16,158 nucleotides of DNA. Origin: an uncultured Micrococcus sp. Lineage in GTDB: Bacteria; Actinomycetota; Actinomycetes; Actinomycetales; Micrococcaceae. How positions within the stretch are numbered: the first letter of the stretch is position 1; each line of letters begins with the position of its first letter. The notes beneath the pieces were generated by a model. It was given only the letters and a program-made list of their open reading frames with translations, was not told the DNA's origin and ran no database searches. Both the position numbers and the translations under genes were made by a program. Shown piece after piece: positions 1-7,361 of this stretch. The DNA lies in the NCBI GenBank assembly GCA_946222435.1, contig CAMIOJ010000011.1, positions 1 through 16,158 on the forward strand. Reading direction: 5' to 3'.

Positions 1-1408
1 GGCCCGCCGCGGGCAGGACACCGGCACAGGCGAGCCGCCGCGCACCGGGCAGCGGGCTGGCCCGAGCGCCTCGCGCCGCGGTGTCCTGCTGGGCGCCGGC
101 GTGCTCGGCGGCGGACTGCTCGGCACGGCCGTCGGCTACGCCGCCGGACACTCCGTCACGGCCGGGACGCCCGGCGAGGCGACCGGCTCCCCGGGCGGGC
201 CGGCAGGCCAGGGTGCGGGGCCGTCGTCGGGAGGCGGGGCCATGTCCGCCTCCGGTGAGATCGGCACCGCCGGCTGGGCCGAGCCCGGGGGAGAGGCCGC
301 CCGGGTGGCCGTCAGCTCGCCGATCGGCACGGACGCCGTCCCCTTCCACGGAGACCGCCAGGCCGGGGTGGACACCCCGAGCCAGACGCACGCGGTGTTC
401 CTCGCCTTCGACCTGAAGGACGAGGTGCGCAGGGACGACGTCCGTCGTCTGCTGCGGATCCTCACCCAGGACGCCGCACGGCTCACGCAGGGACGGGCCA
501 CCCTCGCGGACACCGAGCCCGAGCTCGCCGCCGCGCCGGCCCGCCTCACCGTGACCTTCGGCTTCGGCCGCGGGCTGGTGGAGCGCATCGACCCGCAGGC
601 CGTCCCCGAGTGGCTGGGTCCGCTCCCGCGGTTCGAGCAGATCGACGGGGAGCTCTCCGAGGAGTACTCGGACGGGGACCTGCTGCTGCAGATCTGCGGC
701 GACGACCAGATGTCCGTGGCGCACGCCCGTCGCATGCTCCTGAAGGACACCCGGGCGTTCGCCGACCTGCGCTGGACCCAGGTCGGGTTCCGGGCCGCCC
801 GCGGCTCCCACCCGACCGGCACCACCATGCGCAACCTGTTCGGACAGGTGGACGGCACCGCGAACCCGCAGTCCGGCTCCGAGGCGCTCGACCGCCTCGT
901 CTGGGGCGTGGACGACGGGCGCGGGGCGGACCTGCAGCCGTGGATCGAGCACGGCACCACCATGGTGGTGCGCCGCATCCGCATGGAGCTGGACACCTGG
1001 GACGAGCTGGACCGGCCCGCCAAGGAGGACGTCATCGGACGCCGCCTCGGCACCGGCGCCCCGCTCACCGGGGAGCACGAGGACGACCCGATGGACCTCG
1101 ACGCCACCGGTCCGGCAGGGTTCCCGGTCATCTCCGGCACCGCCCACGTGCGCCGCGCCCGGCTCGGGGACGGCCCGGAGCACGGCATGCTGCGCCGCGG
1201 CTACAACTACGACGACGCCGACGGCGAGTCCGGGCTGATCTTCGTGGCGTTCCAGACCGACCTGCAGCGGCAGTTCGTGCCGGTGCAGGAGCGGCTGGCC
1301 AAGTCCGACCACCTGAACATGTGGACCACCCCCGTGGGCTCCGCCGTGTTCGCGATCCCGCCCGGCTGCGCCGAGGGCGGGTTCGTCGGGGACGTGCTGT
1401 TCGCGTGA
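1..1408 (+). CDS. efeB: Dyp-type heme peroxidase EfeB, Tat-exported (5' partial)
   Basis: The reading frame is open to the left edge (first full codon at 2), so the true start lies outside the window. An SRRGVLL twin-arginine motif (codons 71-91) followed by a Gly/Ala/Leu-rich hydrophobic stretch is a Tat signal peptide, as expected for a folded heme enzyme exported by Tat. The mature part has the DyP hallmarks: the GQVDG motif (GxxDG, catalytic Asp at 851-853), the VVRRIRMEL block with the conserved Arg (971-976), and the likely proximal heme ligand His in AHVRR (1145-1147) followed by LRRGYNYDD. The C-terminus (SDHLNMWTTPVGSAVFAIPPG) is typical of the EfeB branch. In E. coli EfeB works with the iron-binding EfeO and the permease EfeU in ferrous iron uptake, and a peroxidase or deferrochelatase role has also been proposed. 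EfeU and EfeO would be expected just upstream, but this cannot be seen. A weak 6-bp hairpin follows the stop. Confidence 0.93.
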   Translation, partial: ARRGQDTGTGEPPRTGQRAGPSASRRGVLLGAGVLGGGLLGTAVGYAAGHSVTAGTPGEATGSPGGPAGQGAGPSSGGGAMSASGEIGTAGWAEPGGEAARVAVSSPIGTDAVPFHGDRQAGVDTPSQTHAVFLAFDLKDEVRRDDVRRLLRILTQDAARLTQGRATLADTEPELAAAPARLTVTFGFGRGLVERIDPQAVPEWLGPLPRFEQIDGELSEEYSDGDLLLQICGDDQMSVAHARRMLLKDTRAFADLRWTQVGFRAARGSHPTGTTMRNLFGQVDGTANPQSGSEALDRLVWGVDDGRGADLQPWIEHGTTMVVRRIRMELDTWDELDRPAKEDVIGRRLGTGAPLTGEHEDDPMDLDATGPAGFPVISGTAHVRRARLGDGPEHGMLRRGYNYDDADGESGLIFVAFQTDLQRQFVPVQERLAKSDHLNMWTTPVGSAVFAIPPGCAEGGFVGDVLFA

Positions 1409-1410
1409 GC

Positions 1411-1426
1411 GGGCCGCACACGGCCC
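1411..1426 (+). terminator. Weak hairpin after efeB
   Basis: GGGCCG and CGGCCC arms (6 bp) enclose a CACA loop, beginning 3 nt after the efeB stop. There is no T-tract. A stem this short is common by chance in such GC-rich DNA, so it may only attenuate, and efeB and the next gene (69-nt gap) may well be cotranscribed. Confidence 0.25.
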
Positions 1427-1477
1427 CGGACGGACCGCCCCTGAGCGGGCCAATGCCACAGGGAGGAATGCGAGAGG

Positions 1478-3697
1478 ATGGCAGACATGCCTTCGACTGA
1501 CACGGACCGGTCGCTGCCGGTCTGGGCCTGGCCCGCCGTCGCGGCCGCCGGCGCGCTGGCCCTGGTGCTGGCCGCGTGGTTCACCGGCGTCTCGGCCGCG
1601 CGCGAGCTCTCCGACCCCGGCGCCCTCACCCGCTGGGGTGTGCCGCTGTTCGAGTACGGCTCCAACATGGCGATGTCCGTGACCATCGGCGCCCTGCTGT
1701 TCGCCGCCACGATCCTGCCTCCGCACACCGGCGGGCGCGCCCCGCGCCGCCGGAAGGGCGATCCGGCGCCGGAGCCCCTGCCCGAGCACCCCGCGTTCAC
1801 CCGCACCATGCTGGTGGCCTCGGTGTCCGCCGGCGTGTGGACCCTGTGCGCCCTGGCGGTGGGCATCCTCTCCTACTCGGACCTGGCAGGCATCCCGCTG
1901 GGTGCGGGCGCGGCCTTCACCGACGGCCTCGTCGCCTACTTCGTGTCCATCTCCGTGGGCCAGGCCTGGTTCTGGGTGACCGTGATCGCCGCCGTGGTGA
2001 CCTCCCTGGCGGTCGCCGTGCGCAGCCACGGCGGCCTGTTCTGGGTGGGCATCCTCGCGATGCTCGCCCTCGTCCCGCTCGCGCTGATCGGCCACGCCGC
2101 CGGCGGCGACGACCACTACGGCGCCGTGAACTCGATCGGCCTGCACCTGCTCGGCGTGGTCGTCTGGGTCGGCGGGCTGCTGGTCCTCGCCCTGATCGCG
2201 CCCACGCTGATCGGCCCCGACGGCGGCACCGGACGCACCACCGAGCGCCGCCAGGGCGCCGCCCCGCTCGTGCACACCGTGCTCTCCCGCTACTCCGTGC
2301 TCGCCGGGCTGGGACTGTTCACGGTGGCGCTGTCCGGTGTGGTCAACGCCGCCCTGCGCGTGGAGCACCTGCACCAGCTGCTGACCCCCTACGGCACGCT
2401 CGTGGGGGTGAAGTTCCTGGCGGTGATCGGCCTGGGGCTGATCGGCCTGGCCCACCGCCGCTGGATCATCCCGCAGCTGCGCGGCGGGGCTCCGGTGCGC
2501 GGTGGAGGGGCCTCCGTCCGCAGCGGGGAGGGCGCCCGTGCCGGGTCCTCCTCCCGTGCCGGGGCCACCGCCACGGTGACCCCCACCGAGGCCTCGCGCC
2601 CGGCCCGCCGGCTGCTGTGGCAGCTGATCGCGGTGGAGGCCGTGGTGATGTCCGCGGTGATGGGCGTCTCGGCCGTGCTCTCCCGCACGGCCCCGCCGAA
2701 GCCGGAGGAGCTGCCCGAGGGGGCGAGCCCGGCCCGGATCCTCACCGGCTACGAACTGCCCCCGGAGCTGACCGGCGCCCGCTGGTTCACCCTGTGGCGG
2801 TGGGACTGGCTGTGGGTGGCCATCTGTCTCTTCCTGGCGATCTGGTACCTGCGCTCCGTGGTGCGCCTGCACCGCCGCGGCGACTCCTGGCCCGTGCTGC
2901 GGACGATCTCCTGGCTGCTGGGCCTGGCGGTGCTCACGTGGGCCACCTCCGGCGCCCCGGCCGTCTACGGCATGGTGCTGTTCTCCGCGCACATGGTCGG
3001 CCACATGACCCTGACGATGATCGCGCCGCTGTTCCTGGTGCTTGGCGCCCCGATCACCCTGGCCCTGCGCTCCCTGCCGGTGCGCACGGACGACACCCGC
3101 GGCCCGCGCGAGTGGATCCTGTGGATCGTGCATTCCCGCTGGGGCGCGTTCATCACGCATCCGATCGTGGCGGGTGCCAACTTCGCCGGCTCCATCCTGG
3201 TCTTCTACTACACGGATTTCTTCCGGTTCTCCCTGGAGACCCATGTGGGCCACGAGTTCATGAACGTCCACTTCCTGCTCACCGGCTTCGTGTTCGCGCT
3301 GGTGATGGTGGGGGCTGACCCGCTGCCGAACCGCCCGCCCTATCCGATCCGCCTGGTGGTGCTGCTGGCGACCATGGTGTTCCACGCGTTCATCGGCGTG
3401 GCCATGACCTCCTCCACCGGCCTGATGCAGGCCGACTGGTTCGGCAACATGGGCCGGCCGTGGGGTCCGGACGCGCTCGCGGACCAGCGGATCGGCGGCG
3501 CTGTGATGTGGGGGATCGGCGAGTTCCCCACGGTCATCATGGCCGTCACCGTGGCCGTCCTGTGGGCGCTGGAGGACCGCAGGACCGCCGAACGCTACGA
3601 CCGCAAGGCCGAGCGCGACGGCGACGCCGAGCTCGCCGAGTGGAACCGCATGTACTCGAACCTCGCCGACCAGGAGGAGACCCATGGCCGCCGCTGA
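1478..3697 (+). CDS. CopD-CtaG fusion: copper-resistance/copper-import domain plus caa3-type oxidase assembly domain
   Basis: This 739-residue polytopic membrane protein joins two families. The N-terminal half (about 1-400) is CopD-like: many helices, with the VKFLAVIGLGLIGLAHRR block near its end. The C-terminal half (about 440-710) is caa3-type CtaG: H505 and H509 in AHMVGHMTL, then APLFLVLGAPITLALRSLP, HFLLTGFVFALVMVGADPLP and a last helix ending at WALEDRR. CopD proteins are linked to copper movement across the membrane and CtaG to heme-copper oxidase assembly, so copper supply to cytochrome oxidase is the likely role (inference). Such fusions are frequent in Actinobacteria. An Ala/Gly/Arg/Ser-rich loop of about 45 residues (DNA near 2485-2615) interrupts the CopD half. 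Start choice: ATG 1478 has GGGAGG 11 nt upstream, while ATG 1487 (Met4) has GAGAGG 9 nt upstream; either could be used. The 3' end overlaps the lipoprotein gene by 14 nt. Confidence 0.92.
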   Translation: MADMPSTDTDRSLPVWAWPAVAAAGALALVLAAWFTGVSAARELSDPGALTRWGVPLFEYGSNMAMSVTIGALLFAATILPPHTGGRAPRRRKGDPAPEPLPEHPAFTRTMLVASVSAGVWTLCALAVGILSYSDLAGIPLGAGAAFTDGLVAYFVSISVGQAWFWVTVIAAVVTSLAVAVRSHGGLFWVGILAMLALVPLALIGHAAGGDDHYGAVNSIGLHLLGVVVWVGGLLVLALIAPTLIGPDGGTGRTTERRQGAAPLVHTVLSRYSVLAGLGLFTVALSGVVNAALRVEHLHQLLTPYGTLVGVKFLAVIGLGLIGLAHRRWIIPQLRGGAPVRGGGASVRSGEGARAGSSSRAGATATVTPTEASRPARRLLWQLIAVEAVVMSAVMGVSAVLSRTAPPKPEELPEGASPARILTGYELPPELTGARWFTLWRWDWLWVAICLFLAIWYLRSVVRLHRRGDSWPVLRTISWLLGLAVLTWATSGAPAVYGMVLFSAHMVGHMTLTMIAPLFLVLGAPITLALRSLPVRTDDTRGPREWILWIVHSRWGAFITHPIVAGANFAGSILVFYYTDFFRFSLETHVGHEFMNVHFLLTGFVFALVMVGADPLPNRPPYPIRLVVLLATMVFHAFIGVAMTSSTGLMQADWFGNMGRPWGPDALADQRIGGAVMWGIGEFPTVIMAVTVAVLWALEDRRTAERYDRKAERDGDAELAEWNRMYSNLADQEETHGRR
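3672..3677 (+). promoter_or_regulatory. Shine-Dalgarno of the overlapping lipoprotein gene
   Basis: AGGAGG lies inside the last codons of the CopD-CtaG gene, 6 nt before ATG 3684. It fixes the start of the lipoprotein and, with the 14-nt overlap, implies coupled translation. Confidence 0.85.
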
Positions 3698-4568
3698 CAC
3701 CGCAGACCGCCTGCCCGCCCGTCGCACCGCCCGCCGGTACGCCGGGGTGTGCCTGGCGGCGCTGCTCGCCCTCACGGGCTGCGCCTCCGGGGACGACGAC
3801 GGCTCGGGCACCTCCGCCGCGGACGGCGCCTCCGCCGGGGCGGGTCAGGACGGGGGAGCGGACGGCGGCGACGCCACGCCGGACCCGGCCTCGGACGAGG
3901 AGGCCGCGGACGTCGTCGAGGGCCTGGACCTGGGGGACCGGCAGGATCAGCGGATGGCCGCCGCCGCGGCCGAGCGCGCCGCGACCTTCGGCTTCGTGCG
4001 CCAGCGGGCGGCCACGGACGAGGAGGTGGCCACCACCCGTGAGGACAACACCGCGCGGCTGCGGGACTCCTCCCGCACCACGGTGGAGCCCAGCGAGTGC
4101 AAGGCGCCGCTGAACGCCCTGGACTTCTCGCCGATCCTGCTGGACCAGGACGAGGTGTCCCGGGTGGACGTGGGTGCGGACTCGTTCACCGGCACCGGCA
4201 CGGTGGAGGTCGCGGCGCTGGACGGCTCCGCACGTCAGCGGGTGGAGAGGCATCTGCAGACCGTGAACGACCTGCTGCAGGACTGCTCCGAGATGACCAT
4301 GACGGTCATCGAGGAGGACGCCACGGTGGACTACGAGCTCACCACGGCCAGGCCCGACCTGTCCGACGGCACCCCCGCCCAGTCCGGTCTCACCTGGACC
4401 CGGCACCCGGCCGGGGACGAGGACAACTCGCTCACCGCCCAGGTGCTGACGGCCACCACCGCGGACTCCGTGGTGATGGTGTCCTTCGTGGGCCAGGCCG
4501 CCGCCGGGGACAGGGAGTTCACCCTCATGGCCGAGGAGATCCTGGCCGCCGCCGAACGGGCCGGCTGA
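3684..4568 (+). CDS. Secreted lipoprotein of unknown function, coupled to CopD-CtaG
   Basis: This is a 294-residue protein. A basic N-terminus (RLPARRTARR) and a hydrophobic stretch end in the lipobox L30-T31-G32-C33, so Cys33 should be lipidated and the protein anchored on the outer face of the membrane. An Asp/Gly/Ser/Ala-rich linker (about 34-75) leads to a globular domain (about 80-294). The mature globular part has only two cysteines, C139 (SEC) and C201 (QDC), which could form one disulfide. The layout of lipobox, disordered linker and small Cys-paired domain loosely recalls actinobacterial PknH-sensor-like lipoproteins, but I cannot assign a family. There is no CxxC, no Met-rich segment and no evident heme or copper motif. 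The overlap with CopD-CtaG implies shared expression and perhaps a role in the same copper/oxidase process (inference). The start is fixed by AGGAGG 6 nt upstream. Confidence 0.85.
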   Translation: MAAADTADRLPARRTARRYAGVCLAALLALTGCASGDDDGSGTSAADGASAGAGQDGGADGGDATPDPASDEEAADVVEGLDLGDRQDQRMAAAAAERAATFGFVRQRAATDEEVATTREDNTARLRDSSRTTVEPSECKAPLNALDFSPILLDQDEVSRVDVGADSFTGTGTVEVAALDGSARQRVERHLQTVNDLLQDCSEMTMTVIEEDATVDYELTTARPDLSDGTPAQSGLTWTRHPAGDEDNSLTAQVLTATTADSVVMVSFVGQAAAGDREFTLMAEEILAAAERAG

Positions 4569-4571
4569 GAC

Positions 4572-4603
4572 CGGCGCCGGAGGCGTCCGGGCATGCGGCG
4601 CCG
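4572..4603 (+). terminator. Possible first hairpin after the lipoprotein gene
   Basis: Two identical 8-mers CGGCGCCG (4572-4579 and 4596-4603), each self-complementary, can pair across a 16-nt loop directly after the stop. Low-complexity GC sequence makes chance likely. The stronger hairpin follows at 4619. Confidence 0.3.
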
Positions 4604-4618
4604 TCCACATGACACGAA

Positions 4619-4653
4619 CGCGGCCGCCCGGGGAACATCCCCGGGCGGCCGCG
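4619..4653 (+). terminator. Perfect 15-bp GC-only hairpin, probable terminator
   Basis: The left arm CGCGGCCGCCCGGGG (4619-4633) and right arm CCCCGGGCGGCCGCG (4639-4653) are perfectly complementary around the loop AACAT. There is no U-tract, which is usual for hairpin terminators in GC-rich actinobacteria. It lies 50 nt after the lipoprotein stop and ends only 15 nt before the ATG at 4669. The next gene must therefore either start transcription in that gap or carry the hairpin in its leader. Confidence 0.65.
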
Positions 4654-4656
4654 GTG

Positions 4657-4662
4657 TTGAAT
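4657..4662 (+). promoter_or_regulatory. Weak candidate -10 box of the NHL/thioredoxin gene
   Basis: TTGAAT lies exactly 6 nt before ATG 4669, the spacing seen for near-leaderless starts elsewhere in this window. It departs from TANNNT at position 2, and any -35 would fall inside the hairpin. This is a weak call. Confidence 0.2.
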
Positions 4663-4668
4663 GGAGCC

Positions 4669-6792
4669 ATGAGCACCTCCTCCCACGACTCGACGCAGAC
4701 CCCCTCCGTGCCCCGCGCCGGCGCCCGCGTGCGCGCCTCCGAGCTCATCGGCCGCGGCTGGTTGAACACCGGAGGGAAGCAGATCACGCTCGAGGACCTG
4801 CGCGGCAAGATCACGATCCTGGACTTCTGGACGTTCTGCTGCATCAACTGCCTGCACGTCCTGGACGAGCTGCGCCCGCTGGAGGAGGAGCACCACGACG
4901 TCCTCGTGACGATCGGCGTCCACTCCCCGAAGTTCGAGCACGAGGCGGACCCGGACGCCCTGGCCGCCGCCGTGGAGCGCTACGAGATCGCGCACCCGGT
5001 GCTGGACGACCCGGAGCTGACCACCTGGCAGGCCTACTCCGCCCGCGCCTGGCCGACCCTCGTGGTGATCGACCCCGAGGGGTACATCGCCGCGAACCTC
5101 TCCGGCGAGGGCCACGTGGCCGGGCTGCGCTCCCTGGTGGCCGAGCTCGTGGCCGAGCACGAGGCCAAGGGCACCCTGCACCGCGGGGGCGGCCCGTACG
5201 TGGCCCCGGAGCCGGTGGCCCGAGACCTGCGCTTCCCGGGCAAGGCGATCTCCCTGGGCGACCGCGGCTCCGCCCCCGGCACCTTCCTGGTGGCAGACAC
5301 CGGCCACCACCGCCTCGTCGAGCTGGACGCGGACCTGACCACCCCTGTCCGTGCGTTCGGCGGCGGCGACCCCGCCGACGCCCCGGCCGAGGCGTCCGAC
5401 CTCGCCTTCCCCACCCCGGGCACCCGCGGCCACGCCGACGGCGGCCCCGAGCAGGCCCTGTTCAACGAGCCCAACGGCCTGACCCTGCTGCCTGCCGAGG
5501 TCGCCGCGGAGGTCGGCTACGACGTGGTCGTGGCGGACACCGTGAACCACCGGCTGCGCGGCCTCTCCCTGGACACCGGCGAGGTCCGCACGCTCGCCGG
5601 CAACGGCGTTCAGGCCCTCATCGACGGCGAGCGCGTCGTCGCGGCGGCGAAGGCCGCCGGGGCGGCCGACCCGGCCCCGGGCAAGGGCGCGGTGCCCGCG
5701 GACGGGGAGGGCGCCGTCGTCGAGCTCGGCCCGCTGCCGGGGGCACCGACCTCCCTGTCCATCTCCTCCCCGTGGGACGTGGTGTGGGACGAGGCGGCCG
5801 GCCACGTGGTGATCGCCATGGCCGGCACCCACCAGCTGCACGCCTACGACCCGGTGGCCGACGAGCTGTCCCTGTTCGCCGGCACCGGTCTGGAGGGCCT
5901 GACCGACGGCCCGGCGGAGCGGTCCTGGTTCGCCCAGTCCTCCGGCCTGGCCGTGGACGCGGACGGCACCCTCTGGGTGGCCGACTCCGAGACCTCCGCG
6001 CTGCGCACCGTCACCGGCGCGGCGGGGGAGCGGACCGTGTCCTCCCCGGTGGGCACCGGACTGTTCGACTTCGGCTACGTGGACGGCCCCGCCGAGCAGG
6101 CCCGCCTGCAGCACCCGCTCGGGGTGACCGCCCTGCCGGACGGCTCCGTCCTGGTGGCGGACACCTACAACGGCGCGATCCGCCGCTACACCCCGGCCGG
6201 CACGGACGCCGCCGGCCGCGAGACCCAGGCCGGGCTGTCCACCGTGGCACGCGGCCTGGCCGAGCCCTCCGACGTGCTCGTGGAGACGGACGCGGAGGGC
6301 GACGCGGTCTCGATCGTGGTGGTGGAGACCAACGCGCACCGCCTCGAGCGGATCGCCGTGCCGGACGAGTACCTCACCGTGGACGAGGGCGCCCGCCAGA
6401 CCCAGCGTCCGCGCACCCCCGTGGCGGCCGGCGAGTTCGGGCTCGCCGTGGGCTTCGCCGCCCCCACCGGCCAGAAGCTCGACGACCGCTGGGGCGACCC
6501 CACCCAGCTGAAGGTCTCGGCCTCCCCGGAGGAGCTGCTGCTCGAGGGCGCCGGCACCTCCACCGGGCTGACCCGCACGCTGCGGCTGAACCCGGACGTG
6601 GCCGAGGGCGTCCTGCACATCACCGCCCGCGCCGCCGCGTGTGACGGGGAGCAGGGACAGCCCATCCCGGACCACGCCGCCTGCCACCTGTACCAGCAGG
6701 ACTGGGGCATCCCCGTGACGGTGCACGCCGCCGAGGCCGCGCCGGAGGGGGCGGAGACCCGCCTGGACCTGGACCTGCGCGGGATACACTGA
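4669..6792 (+). CDS. NHLRC2-like protein: thioredoxin-like domain plus NHL-repeat beta-propeller
   Basis: This is a 707-residue protein with no signal peptide, so presumably cytosolic. Residues about 25-165 are thioredoxin-like: TILDFWTFCCINCLHVL carries a CxxC (C58-I-N-C61) preceded by C57, the CCINC arrangement typical of the NHLRC2 family. From about 170 to 590 come NHL-type repeats, for example FLVADTGHHRL, VVVADTVNHRLRG, LWVADSETSALR and VLVADTYNGAIRRY. A C-terminal beta-rich domain follows (about 600-707). The family's substrate is not well established; a thiol-redox function is inferred from the CxxC. Start choice: ATG 4669 gives the N-terminus MSTSSHDS. An in-frame ATG at 4609 would put the whole 15-bp hairpin inside the coding region, so I reject it. 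No good Shine-Dalgarno precedes 4669 (GGAG is only 2 nt away). The penultimate sense codon is ATA, the only in-frame one I find here. Confidence 0.9.
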   Translation: MSTSSHDSTQTPSVPRAGARVRASELIGRGWLNTGGKQITLEDLRGKITILDFWTFCCINCLHVLDELRPLEEEHHDVLVTIGVHSPKFEHEADPDALAAAVERYEIAHPVLDDPELTTWQAYSARAWPTLVVIDPEGYIAANLSGEGHVAGLRSLVAELVAEHEAKGTLHRGGGPYVAPEPVARDLRFPGKAISLGDRGSAPGTFLVADTGHHRLVELDADLTTPVRAFGGGDPADAPAEASDLAFPTPGTRGHADGGPEQALFNEPNGLTLLPAEVAAEVGYDVVVADTVNHRLRGLSLDTGEVRTLAGNGVQALIDGERVVAAAKAAGAADPAPGKGAVPADGEGAVVELGPLPGAPTSLSISSPWDVVWDEAAGHVVIAMAGTHQLHAYDPVADELSLFAGTGLEGLTDGPAERSWFAQSSGLAVDADGTLWVADSETSALRTVTGAAGERTVSSPVGTGLFDFGYVDGPAEQARLQHPLGVTALPDGSVLVADTYNGAIRRYTPAGTDAAGRETQAGLSTVARGLAEPSDVLVETDAEGDAVSIVVVETNAHRLERIAVPDEYLTVDEGARQTQRPRTPVAAGEFGLAVGFAAPTGQKLDDRWGDPTQLKVSASPEELLLEGAGTSTGLTRTLRLNPDVAEGVLHITARAAACDGEQGQPIPDHAACHLYQQDWGIPVTVHAAEAAPEGAETRLDLDLRGIH
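6785..6790 (+). promoter_or_regulatory. Candidate -10 box (TACACT) for the flavodoxin gene, overlapping the upstream stop codon
   Basis: TACACT fits the actinobacterial -10 pattern TANNNT and runs into the TGA stop (6790-6792) of the NHL gene. It uses the bases of a rare ATA codon. The possible -35 TGGACC (6764-6769) is poor, with 15-nt spacing. If used, the transcript would have a leader of about 68 nt containing the 6804-6823 hairpin. Confidence 0.3.
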
Positions 6793-6803
6793 GGGCGAAG
6801 GCC

Positions 6804-6823
6804 CGGCCCCGGCGGCGGGGCCG
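6804..6823 (+). terminator. 8-bp GC hairpin between the NHL and flavodoxin genes
   Basis: CGGCCCCG and CGGGGCCG pair perfectly around a GCGG loop, 12 nt after the NHL gene stop and 41 nt before the next ATG. There is no T-tract. It could be a weak terminator or a leader structure of the flavodoxin mRNA. Confidence 0.4.
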
Positions 6824-6864
6824 TTCGGAGAATCGTCCCCCGACACCGAAGGCTTCCTGAACCC

Positions 6865-7341
6865 ATGACCACTCTCTTCGTCACCTCGTCCTCCCACGGC
6901 TCCACCCGGGAGATCGCCGAGCGTGCGGCCCAGGTCCTGCGCTCCAAGCAGGCCGTGAAGACCGTCGTCGAGGACGTGGCCGGCGCCGCGGCCTGGATGG
7001 ACACCGCGGACGCCGTGGTGGTCTGCGCCCCGGTCTACGCCGGCAAGCTGGCCGCGGACGCCAAGCACTTCCTGGACTCCCGCCGCGCCGAGCTGGCCGA
7101 GAAGCCGCTGAACATCATCGTCTCCGGCGGCTCCCCGGAGCTGGACGCCGAGCTGCGCGCCCAGCTGGAGTCCTACCGCCCGCGCTCCGTGAAGTACTTC
7201 CGGGGCGCCGTGGTGGAGGAGCGCCTCGGCTTCCTGGACAAGCTGAAGATCAAGCTCGCCAAGGGCCAGTACGGCGACTTCCGCGACTGGAAGGCGATCG
7301 AGGCGCACGCCTCCTCGCTGGCCAACCACGGCGCCTCCTGA
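6865..7341 (+). CDS. Flavodoxin-like / HemG-like domain protein
   Basis: This is a 158-residue, probably cytosolic protein of the flavodoxin fold, close to the usual size for the family. The N-terminal strand MTTLFV leads into the FMN phosphate-binding loop T7-SSSHGS-T14. A second strand (VVVCAPVYAGK, residues 51-61) carries the aromatic Y58 expected near the flavin, and a third strand (NIIVSGG) precedes the last helices. Members of this family (Flavodoxin_5, including HemG) use FMN in quinone- or protoporphyrinogen-linked reactions. I cannot say whether this one is a protoporphyrinogen oxidase or a general electron carrier. A weak GAAGG lies 12 nt before the ATG. It follows the thioredoxin-NHL gene by 72 nt on the same strand, so both may take part in redox homeostasis (inference). 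Confidence 0.85.
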   Translation: MTTLFVTSSSHGSTREIAERAAQVLRSKQAVKTVVEDVAGAAAWMDTADAVVVCAPVYAGKLAADAKHFLDSRRAELAEKPLNIIVSGGSPELDAELRAQLESYRPRSVKYFRGAVVEERLGFLDKLKIKLAKGQYGDFRDWKAIEAHASSLANHGAS

Positions 7342-7361
7342 GCGGACGCCACCTGACGGCT

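Noticed and set aside
101..103. GTG at 101 as the efeB start
   Set aside because: The frame is open to the left edge, and the Tat motif SRRGVLL lies upstream at 71-91, so the gene begins before the window.
4609..4668. ATG at 4609 as the start of the NHL/thioredoxin gene
   Set aside because: It would place a perfect terminator-like hairpin in the coding sequence and adds 20 residues of low complexity. ATG 4669 is preferred, though not proven.
4593..6644. Plus-strand frame of 683 codons overlapping the NHL gene, and similar ones at 610-1500, 1576-3318, 7420-9255 and 11512-13011
   Set aside because: All are Arg/Pro/Gly/Ala-rich alternative frames of real genes with no domain signature.
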